Assembly (NCBI GenBank): GCA_000231825.2
Contig: JH720372.1
Coordinates: forward strand, 191,131-255,130
Source of the DNA: Tetrahymena elliotti 4EA
Lineage: Eukaryota > Ciliophora > Oligohymenophorea > Hymenostomatida > Tetrahymenidae
Direction of reading: 5' to 3'
Length of the DNA stretch: 64,000 bases
The stretch's first letter is position 1; each line of letters opens with the position of its first letter. Both the position numbers and the translations under genes were made by a program. The notes under the pieces are model-generated. The model saw only the letters and a list, made by a program, of their open reading frames with translations, was not told where the DNA came from and searched no databases. Below are positions 12,478-24,937 of this stretch, one piece after another.

Positions 12478-14339
12478 TCAAAAATAAAAGACTTCACTAT
12501 GCACATCAAATCTTATTCCATCTGTTGAGAACTTCATTGATTGTGTTTCAACCAAACCAATTAAATCTAATGGTCCACAAACAAGTACAGCTACTAAAGA
12601 ATGCCCACTTCTTTAACAACATTTATAAGCATTTTCAAAATATTTATCAAAATTAGGCCTTCCTTTTGCTATCTCAACAATTTAATATTTATTCTTTTCA
12701 GCCTATTTTTCAATATCAGATATTTTTTTGTCTCCTTAGGCTGAATAATGATAAAAAGTTTGAAGGATATTCATTTCATCTTGATATAATAAAGACTTTA
12801 GATCATCTGGTTCAAAAATTCCTTCTATCATTGCTGAATCTCTTCCTGTCCAAATGAAATGTAAATTTTTCACTGGTCTACCTTCATCCATTTCTGATAG
12901 TAATTCTTTTGCTGTACTAATTATTGGAGTTACTCCTATTCCTCCACTAATCATTAAGAAATTTTAATATTTATCTCCTTGAATGCTAATAGAGTGAGAT
13001 CCATAAGGACCATCAACATATGCTTTATAACTTGTTGGTTATCCTGGTTTTCCTGCAATATCATACAAATCATTTGTCCAATTTCCTATACCTTTGACAT
13101 AAAATATCATCTCTTCTTCGTATGAAGCACTAAAAACAGAGAAGGGATGCCATTCAAAATAACTAAGATGAGGGATCATAATAAAAAAGTATTGTCCACC
13201 TTTATAATAGCAATTTTCATTAGTCATAGTTAATTTTGTTATGTTTGGTCCTACTCTTTCTAATGTCATATATCTTGACATTTCTCTATATTTACATACA
13301 TTATAAATTCTATTTTAAATAAAAAATTAAAATAATTAGATCATTTTTTATCATTTTTCTTTTCAATTTAAATTACCTAAAGCAAATATCCAAAAAAAAG
13401 TATCCACAAGCTATCACTCCTAAAGTAATTCCATGCATAACGCAACCTACTACTAAGACTATTATAAGTATCCAATGCATTCTCATAAATAATTCCCATA
13501 AGTATCTCCTTATAGGCATTATTGAAAAAACGACCAAACCAATAATAGGTGCAATAGCTATATAGCCACTCATACTATCATCTGAATTCATCATGTGATT
13601 TATAGAAAGAGCCAGAGTACCAAAAGCAAATAACTAATGCCACAAAAGTGCCCTCTCTAAGCTCAAATTAAATATAAAACTTAATAAACCGTTTCTACAT
13701 CCAAACATAATTGTTACAGCTAATTATTTAAATATAATAGTAGTTAGTTAATACTGTACTATCAGTTTAAATATGTAAGTGAAAAGTAATTAAAATAAAA
13801 AAATTTAAGCTACCTAATATCATCTAAGCCACACTTCCTGATGATTTTTCATTTGATTCTTTTAAAAAGCTAAAAGCAATAAACAGTATCGTAAGAACAA
13901 TAATAATTACATCACCTGCTTGTATAGTAAAATAGTGAAATGCATAAATTCTTCTGTTAACGAAAGCCTACCATTTCTGAATAAATTTATGATAGCATGA
14001 AATCTTCCACTCATACTAAACTCTCCTTTTCTATGGTTTTGTATTATTATTCTATTTTTCTTTTTATTCAATTTAAGTGCTCTTTTACTGAGGGACTGAC
14101 TAGTTTTAAGATTAAGGCACAGATTACTTTTACTCATTTTTTTATGTTTATGGCTAACTTTTTTGTTAATTTGCAGGATTAGATTTATTAGTTTTTAAAA
14201 TAACAGAGCTTATTGGAGATTGTGAGTTAGAAATTGTAGTTCTATCATTATCTTATTTATGACGAAGTACATTTTAAGAGTTATTTAAATTAGATTTGGT
14301 TTTTGGTGGAGGTCTATTTTATTTTTAAGAGTTCCTCAT
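12478..14339 (-). CDS. Ferric reductase / NADPH oxidase-like flavocytochrome, array copy 3
   Basis: Exons 14339-13814, 13719-13377 and 13309-12478 (introns 94 and 67 bp) give 566 residues, the longest copy because of a roughly 120-residue N-tail rich in Gln, Asn, Ser and Pro. Heme ligands are His203/His217 and His257/His271. HPFSVFSA, GPYG, GGIGVTP, WTGRDSA and a CGP motif (CGPLDLIG) follow in the usual order, and the protein ends FDVHSEVFYF, with Ser where copies 1, 2, 4 and 5 have Gln. The first ATG of the open frame was taken as the start. Its -3 base is T, so the start is less certain than the body. Same splice phases as the other copies. Confidence 0.83.
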
Positions 14340-16778
14340 ATAAAATTTTTGTTTTCTTGTTTTTTAAACGTACTTTGATTGATGTTTATTTTGATTCTTT
14401 GTTTAGTTAATTAATTAATTATTCAAGTTATTCAATTTATTTTTTCTACTTATATTAAAGATTAATTTAAAACTAGGAGTTACGCACCTTAATTTATAAT
14501 AAAATTATGACTTTTGTACAAATATTTACCAGTTGAGTTATTTACCAGTTTTTGTGTTGATAATTTTATTTTAATTTGACATTTTCATAAATAGCTTCAT
14601 TGAAGCTTATCATTTTTGTTAAAAGCTATTTTTTTATTTAATTTTTTTCAAATTTTGAACTATCATAATTTAAAAGAAATTTTTTGCACTTCTTGCTGTT
14701 TATTTTATTTGATATGTTAAATAATCATATTAAATAAACAATCTTAATTGCAAAAATATTAATTTATAAAAATAAAAATGACCCAAGTTTTAATCAAGAA
14801 AAATTCTTATTTTGAAAAACATTTCATATGAATTAGAAATAAACATAAAATACATTTTTTGAGTATATAATTTATTGATAGTTAGCTTAATAATTAAGCT
14901 GCTGATAATAAATAGATTTCAATTAACAAATTGATTAGCCAATCATTTCTCATAAATTTAGTCTGTATTTATTTATTCAAAATGAGTAATTAGTACTGAA
15001 AAACAATTTTTACTCAAGCTAAAGAGTCAAAGATTAGAGATTAGAGTATCATGCTTAGCTAGATCATAATCATTATGAGCCTATTTTACAAATTCGATTA
15101 TCACTCTCTAAAAATTATAAAAATAAATAATGAATAAAAAGATAAAAAATATGAACAAATTTGGAAAACAAAAAATATAAATTTACAAATGAATTAAATA
15201 TTAAGTGATTCCCTATTAATTAGTCATTTAGCCTATCATATTCTTTAGTTTCTTAAAAATGAGTATTTAATAATATTACCAATTTTTTGTCCTTCATAAA
15301 AAAAAATAATTAATTAAAATGGTAGAAATCCTTACGAATGCAATATAAATTTTTATTAAGTTGGTTGAAAATCATAAAAATATGTATTGATTCTGGTAAG
15401 TAAACAATTAAAAAGAATTCTATTTTCATCTATTTTTTACTTTCAACTTCAGTGTGAAATTTCATTGTTTCTTAGATTCTAAAATTATTTAATAATTCTG
15501 ATTTTGTATTTTTTTTGCAAAATTACTTTTTTTATTAAAGTTTCAGAAAAATTGGATTAAAATTGATTTTAATTATGCAAATATGTTTTTTTAGTTATGA
15601 CATAATCAATTTTAAATAATATTTAAGTTTTGAACAAATAAAATTACATCTTCTGTGATTTAGACTTCATTATTAATAACTCTGATTTTAAATTCTATAG
15701 AGTAAAATAATTATTAAAAATAACCTGAACAGTTGTTGCTGTATGGCTATGATATTTAAAAATTTTAAGAATTCATTTAACTTTACAAATAAATAATGTC
15801 TCTTTACTATTTAGTAAAAGTTTTAAGGTAACATAAAGAATTGTTGATTTCTTTATCCTTAACAAAAATGATTTATTTAATCATTCATTCACTCAATACT
15901 AATATTTCAAAGCTTTATAATTTTTTAGCCCAAAACATAAAAGAAATACATTTTTGAGCTTTTTAAAACACAATTTCCTGGTAAAAATGCAGGTTAAAGT
16001 ATCTATTAAAGCAATTTATGAGATGGTTTATATGTGCATTTAGCATTTTAATTTTAGAAATTCAAATTAAAAAATGTGTAAGGAATTAATTAAGAAAATT
16101 TTCTCGAACAAATTTATTATTAATAATTACTCATAAAAATAAGTTTTCACGTAAAAAATTAATAGTAAAAATAATAATTAAACTAACAAATTCCTTTATA
16201 AAAACACTGACCAATAATTTAAAAAAAGCTAATGAATTAATTATTACTTTTAAGATTGCTGAACAAATAATATTCATATTTATAACCATACTTCATCATT
16301 TAGAGGAAAGTATAAAAGCAGCATGATCTAGATTTATCAAAATAAAAAAATTTACTTTAAGAAGAATAGTGTAGGCTATAAAATAAAAATCGATGATAAA
16401 AAAAGAGTAAAAAGATATGATACAATTAGAATTTAATATTTATGATTTGATTTACACAAATTAATTACACTTACTTGATTTGCAAAATAGAAAAATTGAA
16501 TTCAATGAAAATTGGATAGATGAAGAAATTCTATAAAGGTGAAATTATAATTTTACAATATATTGATGATAGATTTATTATAAAGACAAATAAATTAATT
16601 ATTATTTATTTTTTATTATTACAGTTTTGAAATTCAATTTATTTAGTTTTTTTACATCATAGACTTACAAAGTTTAGAGCCTTTCTAAATCTAATCTGAG
16701 AGATAATTTTAGAGTGATTGTGTTTTGAAAAAGTTAGTAGTATTTAATATAAATCCTTTTTATTTGTATCCATATTTA
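14340..16778. other. Spacer between array copies 3 and 4
   Basis: The longest spacer in the array, about 2.4 kb, and AT-rich. I see no reading frame with coding character and no remnant of a sixth reductase copy (none of the HPFS, GGIG or CGP motifs in any frame). Confidence 0.55.
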
Positions 16779-18541
16779 TCAAAAATCGAAAACTTCTTGA
16801 TGGCAATCAAATCTGACACCATCTTTTGACCATTTCATTGAGTTTGTTTCAGCAGCATCAATCATTGATTATGGCCCACATGTAAGGACACCAACTAAAT
16901 GATCTCCTTTAGATTTTGCAGCATTAAATACAGCTTGAAAATAATTGTTAAAATCTGGTCTACCTTTAGCTAGTTGTAAAGGTTAATGTTACTCTTCTAA
17001 AACTTATTTTTCAAGGTCAGAAGCATTTTTATCTCCTTTATCAGAGTAATGATAGAAATTTTAAAGGATAGTGGCATCATCTTAATGTAATAGAGATTTT
17101 AACTCATCTGGCTTTAATACACTTTATACAATTGCGGAATCTCTTCCAGTCCATATAAAGTACAAGCTATGAACAGGTCTGCCTTATTCTATTTAATGTA
17201 AAATTTCTTTTGCTGTGCTAATAATTGGGGTAACTCCTATACCACCACTAATGCATAAGAAATGTTTGTATTTATCACCTTCTATACTAATTGAGTGATA
17301 TCCATAAGGTCCATCTAAGTATCCCTTGAAAACAGTAGGTTTTCCTTACTCACCAGCAATTTTGTACAATTCAGTTGTCCAATCTCCAAGAGTTTTAATA
17401 TAAAATACAATTTCTTCTTCATAAGATGCACTGAAAACAGAAAAAGGATGCCATTATAAATAACCTAACTTAGGAATCATGATAAAAAAGTATTAGCCAC
17501 CTTTGTGTCTGCAGTTTTTATTTGAAACTGTTAGTTTTGTTAGATTAGTTCCAATTTTTTCAAGCTTCATTTCATTGGAAATATGTCTTAGCTAGTAAAC
17601 TGTATAACCTCTGTTAAATAAAAATAGAAATTAATTAATTAATTTATGGATTATTTTTAATTAAATGTAATTAAATCTAGTTAATTGTAACTTTGATTTT
17701 AATTAAAGATTTACCTATAACAGACATCTAAAGCAAAATAACCTAAAGCAATTAAAGCAACAGTAGCACCATGAGCAATAGTTCCTACGATAGAAGCTAT
17801 AATAAGAATCCAATGCATTTTCATAAATAATTCCCATAAATATCTCCTGATAGGTTTGAGAGAAAAGACTAAGAATGCAATAAGAGGAATTTAAATAATA
17901 TATCCACTTACTATTGAATCTGAATTAAACCAATGATTAAGAGACATTCCAAGAGTGATCCAGGCAAGGAATTAATGCCAAAGAAGAGCTCTTTCTAAGC
18001 TCAAACCAAATATATAACTAAGGAAACCATTTCTACATCCAAATACAATTGTTGCAGCTAAATAATTTAAATATTTTTATAAGAATATTATTTTTAAAAA
18101 TTCTAATGAATTACCCATTGTTATTGAAGCCATTGAACCAGAAGATTTAGTATCTGTAATTGCAACACAAGCAGCACATAAAAAGCCAACCAATCCCAAG
18201 AAAATAAATACATCACCAACTTGTAATGCAAAACAAGAAAAGGAGACAATTCTTCTATTAAAAATAGACTACCAATATTAGATAAATCTCATGTGCCAAG
18301 AAGCCTACCAATTAGATTTAACCCCTTTAGGTTATTTTTCATGATCTATCTCAGCAGATCCATTAACTGAAAATTCTTTTTTATGGTGTTATTTAAGATA
18401 TTCACTCATACTTATTTTTTAAGGAACTTATTATCCTTAACTATTTTGTTGTTATGAAGGTTGATTTTTCAATTTGTTTTCCTCTTATTAATTTTCTTAA
18501 ACAGAGGTTTTCTCATTACTTGGATGAGGTTGATCTTACAT
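16779..18541 (-). CDS. Ferric reductase / NADPH oxidase-like flavocytochrome, array copy 4
   Basis: Exons 18541-18115, 18057-17715 and 17610-16779 (introns 57 and 104 bp) give 533 residues. Heme ligands are His170/His184 and His224/His238. Exon 3 carries HPFSVFSA, GPYG, GGIGVTP, WTGRDSA, CGPQ and the terminal FDCHQEVFDF. The N-tail is Gln/Asn/Lys-rich. A conserved W-x-x-W-x-x-(K/R)FIQ-(Y/F)WQ-x-x-FNRRI block precedes the first membrane segment, as in copies 1 and 5. Copies 1, 4 and 5 also share the ending MKWSK-x-G-(V/I)RFDCHQEVF, so they form the closest subgroup. The start at 18541 is the upstream ATG, with A at -3; a second in-frame Met lies 44 codons downstream. Confidence 0.84.
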
Positions 18542-20630
18542 ATTTTGATTGTGAACACGTTCAGGATGAACTGAAAAATTAGGACTCACTTTTGATTTTA
18601 AAAATTCAACTTACTAAATACAAACTAGTTTTGATTTTTTTTTTTAAGTTTTAATTGTTTTAACCTATTTATCAATTGTGATTTTTTAGTCGAGTAATTT
18701 ATAAATTAATTTTTAGGCTGTAATAGAAAGCAATAAGTTATTACTATTAATAATATGCGTATTAAACTTTTCATCTAGATTAATTATGACAAAAAAACCT
18801 GAAATTAATGAATATATGAATGGTCGTGAATTAAATGAAGCAAAGTAATAAAAATATATTTATGCAAAAATATAAATTAATTTTTGAAATTGTTTTTCTA
18901 GACTATCATCATATTTTAAAACAATTAGTAAAATGCAAAAAAAGTTAAAATTTAAGTCTTTTTTGCTAAAATGTTCAAATCACTGATAAAAATAAATTTT
19001 GAATTTAAAAAACTGAAAGAGAAAAAAATAAATCTAATTTAATTAACTCATACATATTTTTAATGAATCTATTTTAAATTCTTTCTATCTCTTTGGCTGA
19101 ATCTTATTTGAAATACTAATTTAAATAAAACAACAATTTTGTATTATTTAATAGTTCTAACAAAAATATTATGTAAAATAACATATAATATTATTTTGAT
19201 TTGGAAAATTTAAATTATTTTTGAAATTGTATCAGAATTAAACAAAATATTTTTAATTTCTTTAAATTTCAAATCCTCAAATTTCAATAGATTCTTAAAC
19301 AAGCGCAAATTTGCAGATTACAATTTTTATTATAATTTTGTTAGTTTCCACTTTTGTCTTGTTTATTCTGCATTTTAAAGGCCTTTTTTTTACATTATTT
19401 TACAAGTAATTTGCTCATGCAATTACTATCATTGATTACATCTATATCAAATATAATTTTATTATAGAAATTATTTGTTTACTTTACATTTAATTAAGAT
19501 TTTTCTCTGTGGTTTTAAAAAATTAATGCAAAAAATGTATTTTCTTTATTTTCTGAGAATTTTTTTAAAATAATTATTCAAATTATAACGAATTACATCC
19601 AAAAAAATATCATTATAAAAAATAGATGCAAAAATTTTTATATTTTGCAAAATTGATTTGGTATAATTCCTCACATTATTTTTTCTAGAGGTGAATCAAA
19701 TTTAGATTTATTCTCGAAAATTTTCTTTTAAAGAATTTACACCTGATAAAAATTTTTCAGGCTAAAAATCTTAATTTAAAAATTAATTCTTAACACTGAC
19801 CTTAAACTTTGAAGGCTGTCTACAAAAAGATTTCTTATACAAATCAAAGACAGAAGACAGATCTGTGTTAAAATAAAAATTGAAATTTGTGATTTTCTCT
19901 CTTCTTGTAAAAGCTTTTTATTTTAAAAGTTGTAATCTTCAAAAGTAAATTAAGCATTTTTAAACCTAGAAAATCGATATTTATTATCTAAATATGCAAA
20001 TATCATAATTTTCTACTCATACGATTTTATTATTTTATTCATAAAAATTGTTCTATGAAATAATTAAAACCTAGCTTTTCTTTTTTAATATTAATTTGTG
20101 AGTCATTTCACATATTGTATTTCAAGATATATATATAATTATTTAAGTTAACACTTAATGTTAATAAAATAGAATTTAATCCAAAATTATTTTAAATATA
20201 TTAGTCATTTTTATAGATATTACATATTACTAAACAAATATTTTAAAATATTTTTTACATTAAAAGTTAAATTTGCTCAACAAAAAAGCCATATCTCATA
20301 TAAATCGCTTATCTACAAAGTGTAATAATATGTATAATTTGATGATAATTTAATGAGGAAAATGAGGTAGAGGTCTATTCATTTTTTGTTTTAAAGAAAT
20401 TATTGAAGATTAAGTAGTAAAATAGGTAGACAAAAATAAAAAAGTTTATAATATTTACATGCCTCTTTTACATTTTTTAATTAAGTTTAATGTAGTAATT
20501 TGTAAGTAAGGAATTTGTATAAAGTTTTGAATGTAAAAATGTTTGTTTTAGAAAATTTTTATCTATTTTTCATCATTAATTAAATTGAATTTAATTATCA
20601 ATTCTATCTCTATTTTTTATTCATTTGAGT
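18542..20630. other. Spacer between array copies 4 and 5
   Basis: About 2.1 kb of AT-rich DNA. No coding frame, repeat family or RNA gene was recognised. It should contain the copy 4 promoter. Confidence 0.55.
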
Positions 20631-22438
20631 TCAAAAGTCAAAGACTTCTTAATGACAATCAAACCTGACTCCTTGCTTTGACCATTTCATAGAGTTAATT
20701 TCAGCTGCATCAATTAACTCCTATGGACCACAAGTAAGAACAGCAACAAGATCTTCGCCGCTCTCTTTAGCAGCATTAAAAGCTGATTCAAAATGTTAAG
20801 TGAAATCAGGTCTTCCTTTAGATAATTGTACTAGCTATTACTGTTCATCTTTGGCATTTTTTTCAATATCTTCAATCTTTTTATCTCCTTTATCTGAATA
20901 GTGATAGAAATTTTTTAAAATGCTTACATCATCCTAATGTAATAAAGACCTTAGATCGTCAGGCTTCAATACACTTTCAATAAGAGAAGAATCTCTACCA
21001 GTCCAAATAAAATGCAAGCTATTTACAGGTCTCCCATTTTCCATTTATTTTAGTATTTCTTTAGCAGTGCTTATAATTGGAGTAACTCCGATACCACCAC
21101 TTATACATAAGAAATGTTTGTATTTATCACCTTCTATTCCAACTGAGTGGTAACCATAAGGACCATCTAAATAACCTTTTATGATTGTTGGTTTACCTTA
21201 TTCACCAGCTATTTTGTATAATTCACTAGTCCAGTCACCAAGAATTTTAACATATATAACAAGCTCTTCTTCAAATGAAGCACTGAAAACAGAAAAAGGA
21301 TGCCATTATAAATAACTTAACTTAGGAATCATTAAAAAAAAGTATTAGCCTCCTTTATAATTGACATTCTTGCCAGGCATTGAGAGTTTAACTATATTAT
21401 TTCCTATTTTTTCAAGCTTAATTTCCTTCGATACATCTCTGAGCTTGTATGTTGTGTACATTCTAATTATAAATTATGAAAATAATTAACTCTTGATTGA
21501 TTTTAATGGAAATAATACCTATAAGAAACATCAATTAAATAGTAAGCAAGTGCAAATAGCGCATATGATACAGAATGAGCAACACATCCTATAACTGTTA
21601 CAATTATGAGTATCCAATGCATTTTCATAAATAGCTCCCATAAATGTCTTCTAACAGGTTATAATGAGAAAACAAGAAAAGCAATAATTGGAGCCTGAAT
21701 GATATATCCACTAAGTATCCCTTTTGAGTGAAACCAGTGATTTAAAGAAGAAGCAAGAGTTGCCCAAGCTAGGATTTAATGCCAAAGAACTGCTCTCTCC
21801 AAACTTAAACCAAAGAAGTAGCTCAACAAACCATTACGACAACCAAATACAATAGTGACAGCTAATTTTAAATCGAAATTAGAACAAAGTGAAGAAAAAA
21901 TAAAAAAATAAATTAAAATATATTGGGTAGAAATTAAGCCACCCAAAATTCAACAATTAATAAAAGTTAATTAAAAAAATAAAGATTAATTACCCATTAA
22001 AGCTGAGGCCATATTACCTGATTATTTAGTCTTTTAAACTTTAAGGCAAACATAGACACAAAATGCCACAATTATAGCGAAAATAGCTACATCACCAACT
22101 TGTAAAGCAAAACAAGAAAACGATGCAATTCTCCTGTTGAATATAGATTACCAATATTAGATAAACCTATAATGCCAAGATGCTTTCCAAGGAGACCTAT
22201 TTTTTGAAGGATTTTCTTGTGGAACAGGTGGCTTAATATCTTAATATTGTTTTTATGCATATGTTTTTTAGCTTATGTCATTTGATAAGCTTGCTTAATC
22301 TTTTTATTATATTTAAGTAGGCTGATCCTAAAGAGATTTATTTGCCTAAGATAAAATTTCTAAAGGAATTTATTCATTCCTTTCATTCACTATCTAAGGA
22401 CTGTCTAAATTCTAAACTTATAAATTTTATGTTTTCAT
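20631..22438 (-). CDS. Ferric reductase / NADPH oxidase-like flavocytochrome, array copy 5
   Basis: Exons 22438-21994, 21861-21519 and 21462-20631 (introns 132 and 56 bp) give 539 residues. Heme ligands are His176/His190 and His230/His244. HPFSVFSA, GPYG, GGIGVTP, WTGRDSS and CGPQ are all present and the end is FDCHQEVFDF. The N-tail of about 90 residues is Gln/Pro/Asn-rich. This is the upstream end of the array in the direction of transcription. Exon 2 is again 343 bp with the same splice phases, so all five copies descend from one gene by duplication, but the proteins differ enough that the duplications are not recent. No in-frame TGA or lost ligand was found. Confidence 0.84.
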
Positions 22439-24937
22439 TTCTTTATTTGCAACAGAAATTGGGTGAACAGCAGATGGAGAACTCACTTTTTTAGAATTTT
22501 AATTAATATTATCTTTTATTAATCCTATATATTTTTCTGGATAATTTTATGATCAATTTAAAGTTAATTTAGTTTCACTAACCTCAACTTTAAGAGATTC
22601 ATTTCATATTATTTATTAATTACTGGCAAGCTTTTAATTAAATTCAAAAAATTTTAAATTTTAAAATTGTATTAGATTTTATCATCAAAATTCAAATCTA
22701 ATTTAATTAAGCCTAAAACAAAAATCATTAAATTTTAACTTAACTTAAAGCAAGAATCCAAATCTACCTCCTTTGGTTTATTTTTACTTTAATATTTGAT
22801 TATTAATTACAGTTTTATTGATAAGTTTCTTAAAAATATTATGAAACTAGATATTATAATGGATAAAAGGGAGTTTAGATATTTATTTACCAGAGATGAA
22901 TGATAGTTTAAAACTACTGTTTCATAAAAGCGCTGGCTAAGCATGTATAGATTGATTTCGACAGAATATGAAAATAAAATCGAATACAGAGTATCCAATT
23001 ATGCATGAATTTTTCAAATTCTAATTCAGTCCATCAATAAATTTAGATCCAGTTCATTCACTAACAAAATATGGATTTGGATTACATATATGGATTAAAT
23101 CTTTTTTAGATTAAAATTTTTTCCTCAACCCATAATCTAGTCATTCAAAAACTTTAAAGTCTAAATTTAGACCAAAAAAATTGTTTTCGTCAATTTGAAT
23201 TTCATTAATAAAAATCACAATAAATATCTCATAAAATTTATTTTGTAAAAGATTCAACAAACTAACAAACTATCTTATCAACTGTATTTTTTTAAAAGAG
23301 AATAATTATGTTTCAAGAATTAATTATGAAAAATTAAAATAAATTTTATATTAAACCATTTATTGTGTTTTATAATAAAAATTAATAAAACTCATAAATT
23401 AAGAGCACTAACTTCTAATTATTACTTATGAATAACAAACTATTTTTGATTCTTACTAAATTCCTAAATTGAGAATGATTTTCTTTTAACTCTAAATAAT
23501 TTAAGAAAATAAATAAGAACTAAATAACAGTACTTAGATTGTTAATTTTATAGTCTAATATTAAATGATTAAACAATTTTCTTAAAAATAAATAAAAATA
23601 ATAAAAATTATCAGTAAATATTGTTATGATATTAATAAAATCAAAATTAACTAATAATCTATTATCATTTTTTAAAATACTTCAGATTTTTTCTTTTACT
23701 TTGGTAGATAATCTTATTCCTATTAAGAATAATTTAAAATGAATCAAAAACTAAATTTATTTAAATCAAAATGTCAAAATATTTTTTAATATTTTTACTT
23801 AAAATAGACTAGTACTTAAATATAGTAATAATTAAAAAACAGAGAAACTTACTTGATTCTTAATATCAATCAATATTCAGAAAAGAAAAGAAGATAGAAT
23901 TCAATAAAAATTTAATAAAATTTTTAATTTAAATGAAAACTAAACAGCAAAAAAATATTATTTATTTATTTATTTTTTTTAGGCTATTTAAATAAATATA
24001 ATTATTTGTAATTATGATTTAATTTATTTGTTTAAGCTAGTGTTTTAAAAGTTAAAGTATTTATAAAGATGGAATACACTACCAAAAAAGAAACAAAACT
24101 TAACTATCATACATTTTTTTATTAGTATTATGTATCTGATTGAATTATTCATTTTGCATAAAAAAAATATTAATGCACTGTTTTAATTAAGCAAATTATT
24201 ATTTAATTAAAGCAAAAGCATAAAAATATAAGTTTTTTTGGTAGAAAATGAGAAATTCAAAAAAAAATGGATCTAAAATACAAAGCTTTGGATAACTGAA
24301 TAGCATAGTTTAAATAAATGATGAGATTCCAAAAGTATCTTTTAATGAAAGAAAAAAGTAGAATTTGAAATTTATATCTAGGGCTGAATAATAAACAAAA
24401 TAAAATGATTAAAAATATCAAATGCAATTGCTTGAATATTACAATTAGCATAAAGATTTTAAGTTGAAACACATTTATAAAGATGTTGAAAATTCTCTTA
24501 ATCAAAGGAAAGATTTTTTATTGCCAAAACTCTAACTAGAAAAAATAAATTTGATCCCACCTCAGCCAGAATTGTAAACATCTCCTGTAATACATACAAT
24601 CTCATAAATTTCAAATAAATATGAATAAATTTATAAATTAGATTAAAATTGATTAATAATATGGAATTTTATTTATTGTTTTACTTAAATATAGAGTAAA
24701 AGAAGAAAGAGATAATATCATTATTTTGCTAAAAATCCTTTATCTAGCTCAATAAACTTGAAAGATTTAAGTACAAGAAGTAGTCATTTTCACAATAGCT
24801 CAGTTAATGATAAATTAGATTTAACTACTACTTAGAAGGATTAGAATTTTAATTAAAACCCTAAAAAATAATTCGTTTTAAATTAACTAAACAAACTTAC
24901 ACAAGGCTAATCAAAAATAAATAAAAAAATTTAATTC
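22439..24937. other. AT-rich spacer with one coding-like relic
   Basis: Between the reductase array and the next plus-strand gene. It is mostly A/T runs, with short tetranucleotide-like TTTA repeats near 23960. The only coding-like patch is at 22811-23008, listed separately. A minus-strand open frame at 24257-24505 is Phe/Ile/Leu-rich with no motif, and I do not accept it as a gene. Confidence 0.55.
22811..23008 (+). pseudogene. Coding-like fragment with in-frame TGA
   Basis: One frame of 66 codons has mixed composition unlike the surrounding noise, with stretches such as MDKREFRYLFTRDE and KRWLSMYRLISTEYENK. It is interrupted by one TGA (the only stop in this code) about halfway and ends at a second TGA. 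There is no ATG with a good context and no neighbouring exon I could join. It may be the remains of a gene or a transposon-derived open frame. No family was recognised, and chance cannot be excluded. Confidence 0.3.

Noticed and set aside
24257..24505. Minus-strand open frame of 82 codons, hydrophobic
   Set aside because: Composition is explained by A/T runs; no Kozak-like start, no partner exon, no family.
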